The position numbers were made by a program, and so were the translations under genes. From a bacterium (lineage in GTDB: Bacteria; Myxococcota_A; Bradymonadia; UBA7976; UBA1532): a DNA stretch of 8,839 nucleotides. The notes beneath the pieces were generated by a model. It was not told the origin of the DNA. It saw nothing but the letters and a program-made list of their open reading frames with translations, and made no database searches. Every line of letters starts with the position of its first letter. Position 1 is the stretch's first letter. The stretch lies in NCBI GenBank assembly GCA_030424955.1, contig JAUHVS010000198.1:1-8839 (forward strand), written 5' to 3'. Positions 1-4,625 of the stretch are shown here, piece after piece.

Positions 1-15
1 GAACCGACCCGGCTG

Positions 16-44
16 CCCCAGCGCTCACCCTTTGGGCGCTGGGG
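16..44. other. Perfect 9-bp GC hairpin at left edge
   Basis: CCCCAGCGC (16-24) is exactly complementary to GCGCTGGGG (36-44), with an 11-nt loop. No T-run follows on either strand, so it does not fit a classical intrinsic terminator. It could be the terminator or 3' end structure of an upstream gene, or a structured leader of the operon. All three plus-strand frames are open from base 1 through this stretch, so a coding origin cannot be excluded. Apart from this hairpin I see no gene, clear promoter or RNA in positions 1-173. Confidence 0.35.
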
Positions 45-173
45 GCCGATGTGGACGCACCCGCTCAGGCGGATCAGGCCCGATACCCCTATGGGGGCGC
101 TCGAACGCATCTCTATCACCCGACGGCGTGCACTCTCCGGAGCCCGCCGTCATTGGCCCACAGGCGCCTTGTC

Positions 174-839
174 ATGTTGCTCTTGCTGGCCATCGCCGCC
201 GGTTTCTTTACTGTCTACCTACTCGTCCAGAGCCTTCGCCCGTTGACGGAGCGGGGGGTCGTGACCGCTGAGGACTGGCAGCGGGTGGAGGATGAGTCGG
301 TGGATCTGCTGCTGCGGCGCGACCGACTCATCGCTGAGCTCCGTGACCTGGAGTTCGAGGCCTCCCTCGACAAGATCGCGGGTCGCGATCTCGAGGAGCT
401 GCGCGCCCGGTACGCCGCGGAGGCCCTCGAGGTGGACCGCCGCCTGCAAGCGCAGACCGCTGACTACCAGGGCGCCATCGACGCCGCGGTCGATGAGCGG
501 CTGACCGCCCCGGCCAAGGGCGCCACGGCCGCTGGGGCCGCGGGCGTGCCGGACGCAGCGGCGGCGGACGCGGGCACCGCGAGAGGTGCAAGCGCCGAGG
601 CCGCCACCCCAAAGGCGCCGGCGGCCACCTCCCCTGAGGTCGCGCCGGAGGACGGGCAGGCCGCCATCGTCTGTGGCGCCTGCAGCGCCAGCCTGCCCGG
701 GGACGCTCGCTTCTGTGATCAGTGTGGGGCCCGCGCGACCGCGTGCCCCGAGTGCAAGGCCGACAACCGCCCGGGCGCCCGCTTCTGCAAGGGCTGTGGG
801 CACGACCTGTCAGGCGCTGCTGAGGAGGCCAAGGCATGA
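174..839 (+). CDS. Membrane-anchored double zinc-ribbon protein with CcmI-like helical segment
   Basis: The product is 221 residues. Residues 2-20 form one hydrophobic helix, an N-terminal membrane anchor. Residues 36-110 are charged and helical; the stretch around RRDRLI (48-53), RDLEFE (57-62) and an Arg/Glu-rich helix resembles the cytoplasmic segment of CcmI-type cytochrome c biogenesis proteins. An Ala/Pro-rich linker (about 111-160) leads to two CxxC...CxxC zinc ribbons with cysteines at 167/170/181/184 and 191/194/205/208. The ribbons and the Arg-rich flank after the helix suggest a cytoplasmic C-terminus. ATG 174 was chosen because the hydrophobic anchor begins there; the frame is open to the window edge and a GTG at 51 is possible, but the extra residues look like translated noncoding DNA. 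The stop overlaps the next start by 4 bp, placing the gene first in the visible ccm operon. A role in Ccm assembly is inferred from position and the CcmI-like segment; no CcmI TPR domain is present. Confidence 0.8.
   Translation: MLLLLAIAAGFFTVYLLVQSLRPLTERGVVTAEDWQRVEDESVDLLLRRDRLIAELRDLEFEASLDKIAGRDLEELRARYAAEALEVDRRLQAQTADYQGAIDAAVDERLTAPAKGATAAGAAGVPDAAAADAGTARGASAEAATPKAPAATSPEVAPEDGQAAIVCGACSASLPGDARFCDQCGARATACPECKADNRPGARFCKGCGHDLSGAAEEAKA
822..828 (+). promoter_or_regulatory. Ribosome binding site for the beta-rich Ccm-associated gene
   Basis: GAGGAGG lies 7 nt before ATG 836 and inside the end of the preceding gene. It supports ATG 836; the adjacent ATG 839 is a less likely alternative. 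It also supports translational coupling across the ATGA junction. Confidence 0.65.
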
Positions 840-2092
840 TGCGCGCGCTGTGGGTGTCGATGATGACGGTCGCGGTCGCGACCATCGGGCTGTCGGGTAC
901 CGCCCTGGCCCAGGTGGAGGCAGCGGCTGCCGCCGGCGGCGGCGGCTTGCCCCCGTTCCTCGCCAAGATGAAGCGCCATGACGGCTTGGTGAAGGTGAGC
1001 CGCAAAGGCGCCGATGGTGCGGCCGCTCCGGTCGGCGCCGGTGTCGAGGTCGGCATCAGCGTGCTCGCGGGGGGGGCCAAGGTGCGCGACTACTGGGTCG
1101 CCACCGGTGACAACGGCGAGGCGCTGTTCCGGGGCATCCCGTCGAACCCGGAAGTGCAAGGGTCGATGCGCTACCAGGTGATGGTCGACAGCGGGGGCGT
1201 ACGCTTCCCGTTCGCGTTCAATGGCGTGCCTGGCGAGGGCTCGAGCATTGAGGTCGAGGTCCCCGAGGTCACCACGGACACCCAGGGCGTCGTGCTGGTG
1301 CACGACTTCATCGAGATGTTCCCCGACGAAGAGGCCCTGGTGGTCCGCCACCAGATGAGCCTGCTGAACGAGGGCAGCAGCGCGGTGAACCTGGGGGCGC
1401 TGCCCGGCGGCGGGTTGAAGCTGCCGTGCCCCGCGGGCGCGAAGCACCCGTCGGTGCATGACGAGCATGACCCGCTGGTCGAAGCCCTCGGCACCGACGT
1501 GTGGTACCGCGGCGCGCTCCTCCCAGGCGGCACCCCGGCGCAGATCAGCGTCGTCTACACGGTGCCCTACGACACCTCGACCTTCGAGTTCGTGCAGCGG
1601 CTGCCCATCCCGTCGCGGATCGGCGTCATCGTGGTCCCGCGTGACAAGCAGAAGGGCCACCGCCAGGCGTTCCCCCTGACGCTTCAGACCCGCGGTGGCC
1701 TCGGCTCGGTGAGCGAGACCAAGACCGACGGCGACCGCACCTTCCAGGTGCTCCGGGGCGAAGGCGTCACCTTGGGGCCGGACGAGCCGCTGCAGTTCGT
1801 GGTGTCGGGTCTGCCCTCGGGCAGCCGGACGCCGCGCTTCCTGCTGTTGGCGGCGATGCTCGGCATCCTCGCCTGGGTCGTGTTTGGTTTCCGGAGCCGT
1901 GGCGGCGAGCAGCGGCTCTCGCGCGCTCACCTTGTGATAGAGCGCGACCGCCTGATCCGCACCCTGGCGCGCATGCGGAAGGCGACCGAGCGCGGCAAGC
2001 TGTCGAAGAACCGCTTCGAGAAGGAGCAGGAGGCCATCACGGCGCGCCTCGTGTCGCTGTACCGTGCGATCGATCGGGTGGAGAAGCAGTGA
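836..2092 (+). CDS. Secreted beta-rich protein, C-terminal membrane anchor and CcmI-like tail (ccm-associated)
   Basis: The product is 418 residues. Residues 1-25 are a signal peptide ending in ALA before Q26. Residues 65-145 look like a transthyretin- or carboxypeptidase-regulatory-like beta domain (pattern TGDNGEALFRGIP at 90-102). Residues 150-330 form a second predicted beta region with 'LLNEGSSAVNLGALPGG' character. It contains the only cysteine of the mature part, C198, followed by histidines 204, 208 and 211. F335-F352 is a transmembrane helix, and residues 356-418 are a basic, helical, presumably cytoplasmic tail starting with ERDRLI (369-374). That tail aligns without gaps to the helical segment of the preceding protein. 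The expected topology is a periplasmic body with a short cytoplasmic tail, which could let it sense or contact CcmA/CcmB. It overlaps both neighbours (ATGA before, GTGA after). I do not recognise a named family; a Ccm accessory role is inferred from context. Confidence 0.8.
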   Translation: MMRALWVSMMTVAVATIGLSGTALAQVEAAAAAGGGGLPPFLAKMKRHDGLVKVSRKGADGAAAPVGAGVEVGISVLAGGAKVRDYWVATGDNGEALFRGIPSNPEVQGSMRYQVMVDSGGVRFPFAFNGVPGEGSSIEVEVPEVTTDTQGVVLVHDFIEMFPDEEALVVRHQMSLLNEGSSAVNLGALPGGGLKLPCPAGAKHPSVHDEHDPLVEALGTDVWYRGALLPGGTPAQISVVYTVPYDTSTFEFVQRLPIPSRIGVIVVPRDKQKGHRQAFPLTLQTRGGLGSVSETKTDGDRTFQVLRGEGVTLGPDEPLQFVVSGLPSGSRTPRFLLLAAMLGILAWVVFGFRSRGGEQRLSRAHLVIERDRLIRTLARMRKATERGKLSKNRFEKEQEAITARLVSLYRAIDRVEKQ

Positions 2093-2802
2093 CCTCCGCG
2101 GCCGAGGCGGGCCTGCTTCGGGTCGAGGGCCTGGGCCGCGCCTACGACGATCACTACGCGCTGGTGGATCTCGACGCCGAGTTCCCCCCCGGGTCCGTCA
2201 CCGCGCTGCTGGGGCCCAATGGGGCAGGGAAGTCGACGCTGATCGGCATCCTGTCGACCCGACAGTCTGCGACCGAGGGGCGGGTCTACTTCGACGGTCG
2301 TCGGGTCGCAGACTCCGCCAGCATGCGCCAGCGGATCGGCTTCGTCGGGCACCGCACGATGGTCTACAGCGAGCTGACGGCCCGCGAGAACCTGCAGTTC
2401 TTCGCCCGCATGTTTGGCTTGGTGTCGCCCGATGACGCCATCGACGCCCTGCTCGATCGGGTCGGCCTCATGCGCGACAAGGATCGGCCGGTCAACGGCT
2501 TCAGCCGAGGGATGTCCCAGCGGCTGACCCTGGCGCGGGCGCTGCTCCCCAAGCCTTCCATTTTGCTGCTGGATGAGCCGCTGACCGGGCTCGACCAGGC
2601 CGGCGTTCGGCTCGCGTTGACCCTCTTCCGCGAGGCGCGGGACGCCGGCGCCGTGCTCATCATGGCGAGCCATGATCTCGTCGCCACCAGCAAGCTCGCC
2701 GACCGCGCGCTGATCTTGAGCAGCGGCCGCAAGCGCTTCGAGGGCGCCACCGGCGAGGACCTCGCGGCGGTGTACGCTGAGTGTATTGGGGAGGCGGCAT
2801 GA
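2089..2802 (+). CDS. ccmA: CcmA, ATPase subunit of the haem-handling ABC transporter
   Basis: CcmA is the cytoplasmic ATPase of the CcmABCD complex of System I cytochrome c maturation. Its ATP hydrolysis releases haem-loaded CcmE from CcmC. The 237-residue product has a full ABC core: Walker A GPNGAGKST (42-50), signature FSRGMSQRL (138-146), Walker B ILLLDEP (158-164), the D-loop TGLD (166-169) and the switch histidine H195. The Q-loop position reads GH (H88), followed by ELTARENLQFF; this Gly-His then ELTA-ENL pattern is typical of CcmA and separates it from generic ABC ATPases. Length is close to the usual 205-240. The GTG start at 2089 overlaps the previous stop, with GGAG (2080-2083) five bases upstream. 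ccmB follows with a 4-bp overlap, consistent with stoichiometric assembly. Confidence 0.93.
   Translation: MTSAAEAGLLRVEGLGRAYDDHYALVDLDAEFPPGSVTALLGPNGAGKSTLIGILSTRQSATEGRVYFDGRRVADSASMRQRIGFVGHRTMVYSELTARENLQFFARMFGLVSPDDAIDALLDRVGLMRDKDRPVNGFSRGMSQRLTLARALLPKPSILLLDEPLTGLDQAGVRLALTLFREARDAGAVLIMASHDLVATSKLADRALILSSGRKRFEGATGEDLAAVYAECIGEAA
2788..2794 (+). promoter_or_regulatory. Ribosome binding site fixing the ccmB start
   Basis: GGGGAGG sits 4 nt before ATG 2799. It supports that ATG over an in-frame GTG at 2781, which would add only six residues and lies upstream of this site. Confidence 0.65.
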
Positions 2803-3494
2803 GCGGCGCGGCGCCGGGCTATGTGGCCATCCTGAGCGCGGTCCTGGTGAAGGATCTGCGCGCTGAGCTGCGCTCGAAGGAGACCCTGGCCACCATGGGC
2901 CTCTTCGGGCTGGTCATGACCTTCATCCTCGCGTTCGGCTTCACCGCCGATCCAGCGACCAACCGCCGGGTCATCCCCGGGGCGCTGTGGATCGCGTTGC
3001 TGTTCGCGGGCACGTTGGGCGTGGGCCGGACCTTCGCCCGTGAGGCCAAGGACGACGCCTTCAGCGCGCTGATCCTGTCGCCCGCGCCGCGCTCCGCTGT
3101 GCTGCTGGCGAAGATGATCGTCAACTTCTGCCTGTCCCTCAGCGTGATGGTCTTGGTCACGCCGCTGCTCGCGATCATGCTGCGCGTGGATCTGCTGCCG
3201 AGCCTGGGCCCCATCATGTTGATGCTCGCCCTCGGCGCGGGCGGGTTCGCCGTCGTCGGCACGCCGCTGGCGGTGATGGCGGTCAACGCCCGCTTCGCCG
3301 AGGTGCTGCTGCCGATGGTCGTCTTCCCCATGGTGTCGCCGGTGCTCATCGGTGGCGTCAAAGGCACCAGCGTGATACTCGGCACCACCTTTGGCGATGA
3401 TGGGGTGGGGGGCTGGATTCAGCTGATGCTGGCCTTTGACGTGGCCTTCGGTGTCGGTGGGTTGTTCCTCTTCGAGCGCATGGTGACCGAATGA
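2799..3494 (+). CDS. ccmB: CcmB, membrane subunit of the haem-handling ABC transporter
   Basis: CcmB is the inner-membrane permease-like partner of CcmA. The 231-residue product (E. coli CcmB is about 220) begins with the cytoplasmic amphipathic segment KDLRAELRSKE (18-28), a typical CcmB feature that docks on the ATPase. Six hydrophobic helices follow at roughly 31-50, 59-76, 101-125, 136-160, 166-188 and 206-225. The loop after helix 2 carries GRTFAREAKDDAFSALILSP (76-95), matching the conserved CcmB cytoplasmic loop with an 'E..D.....L..sP' pattern. It overlaps ccmA and ccmC by 4 bp each. No truncation or frameshift is visible. Confidence 0.92.
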   Translation: MSGAAPGYVAILSAVLVKDLRAELRSKETLATMGLFGLVMTFILAFGFTADPATNRRVIPGALWIALLFAGTLGVGRTFAREAKDDAFSALILSPAPRSAVLLAKMIVNFCLSLSVMVLVTPLLAIMLRVDLLPSLGPIMLMLALGAGGFAVVGTPLAVMAVNARFAEVLLPMVVFPMVSPVLIGGVKGTSVILGTTFGDDGVGGWIQLMLAFDVAFGVGGLFLFERMVTE

Positions 3495-4165
3495 AGTTGT
3501 TCCCCGTGATGGCCGTGGTGGGGGCCGCCGCAGTGGCGGCTGCGCACTATCTGACCTTCATCGTGGCGCCGATGGAGCGCACGATGGGTGCGGCACAGCG
3601 CATCTTCTACTTCCACGTGCCGAGCGCCTGGCTGTGCTACCTGGGCTTCATCCTGGGGTTCGTCGGCAGCATCGTCTACCTGTACAACCGCAAGGCCAAG
3701 GCCGACGCCTTCGCCCTGGCCGCTGTCGAGGTGGGGCTGTGCTTCGGCCTCATCGTGCTGCTGACCGGGCCGCTGTGGGCGCGCGCGGCCTGGGGCGTGT
3801 GGTGGAAGTGGGAGCCGCGGCTCACGAGCATGGCGCTGCTGTTCTTGATCTTCGCGGCCTACTGGGTGCTCCGCAGCTTCGGCGGCCGCGGGGAGGGCGT
3901 GCGTCGCTTCGCCGCGGTGCTGGCGGTGTTTGGCGCGCCCAACATCCTGTTCGTGCACGTGGCCGTGAAGAAGTGGCGGGGGGATCACCCCGACATGGTC
4001 GTGAGCAATGGGCTCACGAGCGACATGCGGCTGGCGCTGTACCCGAGCCTGTTGGCCCTGCTCATCGTGTTTTTCCTGTTGCTCCATCTGCGCTACCGCG
4101 CGCACCGCGACGCGCTGACCGTGCAGGCCATCCGCCGGCGCCTCGCGCGGCTGAGGGGGATCTGA
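3491..4165 (+). CDS. ccmC: CcmC, haem delivery protein of the cytochrome c maturation system
   Basis: CcmC holds haem at the outer face of the inner membrane and attaches it to the haem chaperone CcmE. The 224-residue product has six hydrophobic helices (about 4-26, 45-65, 76-95, 113-129, 139-157, 184-201). The tryptophan-rich haem-binding motif is WGVWWKWEPRLTS (101-113). The two candidate axial histidines are H42 in RIFYFHVPSAW and H166 in KKWRGDHPD, equivalent in context to H60 and H184 of E. coli CcmC; H156 is an additional conserved-region histidine. The usual WWxWD signature ends in Glu (E108) here, a conservative change. A basic C-terminal tail is cytoplasmic. The short length and single Trp-rich motif separate it from the larger CcmF and CcsA. 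ATG 3491 overlaps the ccmB stop; GGTGA lies 4 nt upstream. Confidence 0.93.
   Translation: MKLFPVMAVVGAAAVAAAHYLTFIVAPMERTMGAAQRIFYFHVPSAWLCYLGFILGFVGSIVYLYNRKAKADAFALAAVEVGLCFGLIVLLTGPLWARAAWGVWWKWEPRLTSMALLFLIFAAYWVLRSFGGRGEGVRRFAAVLAVFGAPNILFVHVAVKKWRGDHPDMVVSNGLTSDMRLALYPSLLALLIVFFLLLHLRYRAHRDALTVQAIRRRLARLRGI
4153..4160 (+). promoter_or_regulatory. Ribosome binding site for ccmD-like gene
   Basis: GAGGGGGA ends 4 nt before ATG 4165, within the last codons of ccmC. It supports translation of this short gene from the ATG that overlaps the ccmC stop. Confidence 0.6.
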
Positions 4166-4449
4166 TGACCGTAAAGACCATGGCCCGCGCCGCGGCGGTG
4201 TCCCTCGGGCTGGCGCTCCTGGCGCCCGCGCTCGCGCAGGACGCACCGCCCGAGGCCGCCAAGACCGCCTTCGAGAAGACCGAGCGCCTCGAGAACCTGC
4301 GCTACCGTCACCTGTGGATCGCGTACGGCACCATCTGGCTGGTCGTGTTCGGCTTTGCCTTTCGCACCTGGCAGCGCAGCGAGCGCACCGCCAAGGAGCT
4401 GGACGATCTGAAGAGCCGCCTTGCGGATCTGGAGGGACGCAATGGGTAA
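4165..4449 (+). CDS. ccmD: CcmD-family small membrane protein
   Basis: CcmD is a small single-helix protein that stabilises CcmC and helps haem-loaded CcmE leave the CcmABC complex. This 94-residue version has an N-terminal signal-like segment (1-25, ending PALAQ), then the family core: YRHLWIAYGTIWLVVFGFAF (47-66) as the membrane helix, followed by basic RTWQRSER and a short heptad-like coiled coil (76-91, KELDDLKSRLADLE). The 'lWiAYg' entry into the helix and the R-rich exit are the CcmD hallmarks. The predicted N-terminal signal region is longer than in classical CcmD (about 60-70 residues) and fits the alternative CcmD family seen in deltaproteobacteria and Bacteroidetes. It starts on the ATGA junction with ccmC. 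The assignment rests on the core motif and position directly after ccmC. Confidence 0.82.
   Translation: MTVKTMARAAAVSLGLALLAPALAQDAPPEAAKTAFEKTERLENLRYRHLWIAYGTIWLVVFGFAFRTWQRSERTAKELDDLKSRLADLEGRNG
4431..4436 (+). promoter_or_regulatory. Strong ribosome binding site for 52-residue gene
   Basis: GGAGGG lies 5 nt before ATG 4442, within the last codons of the CcmD-like gene. It is among the best Shine-Dalgarno matches in the window and is the main reason to believe the short downstream gene is translated. Confidence 0.7.
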
Positions 4450-4600
4450 CCTGATGGTGGCGCCGCCACCCACCCACCTCGTGTACATCCCCGCTTGCAT
4501 CCTGGTGGGGATCGTCATCGGCTTCCTGCTGGGTCGTAAGGCCGGGCAACGTGAGGGCCAGGCCGACTTCTTGGCCAAGGACGACGACGATCTGCTTTGA
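4442..4600 (+). CDS. Unrecognised 52-residue single-helix membrane protein in ccm operon
   Basis: The 52 codons encode a Pro-rich start (APPPTH, 7-12), one hydrophobic helix VYIPACILVGIVIGFLLG (14-31) with C19 inside it, a basic stop (GRKAGQREGQ, 31-40) and an acidic end KDDDDLL. The positive charges after the helix place the C-terminus in the cytoplasm. The start overlaps the CcmD-like gene by 8 bp in another frame and has the GGAGGG site upstream; the next gene begins 25 bp after its stop. I do not know a named family. The size, topology and neighbours suggest a small subunit or stabiliser of the Ccm complex, perhaps a second CcmD-like factor, but that is inference. It could easily be missed by gene callers with a length cutoff. 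Confidence 0.72.
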   Translation: MGNLMVAPPPTHLVYIPACILVGIVIGFLLGRKAGQREGQADFLAKDDDDLL

Positions 4601-4625
4601 TGGGTTGACCGCCCGTCGGAGCACG

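Noticed and set aside
719..1930. A 403-codon antisense open frame over the beta-rich gene
   Set aside because: Its translation is His/Arg/Ala/Gln-rich and has no motif. The plus strand has a signal peptide, a membrane helix and overlapping operon junctions.
3634..4449. A 271-codon frame joining antiphase ccmC sequence to the CcmD-like gene
   Set aside because: Only the part from ATG 4165 has a good ribosome binding site and a recognisable protein; the upstream part is an out-of-frame shadow of ccmC.
3419..4624. A 401-codon antisense open frame over ccmC and ccmD
   Set aside because: It lies opposite well-supported ccm genes, and its composition is typical of an antisense shadow.
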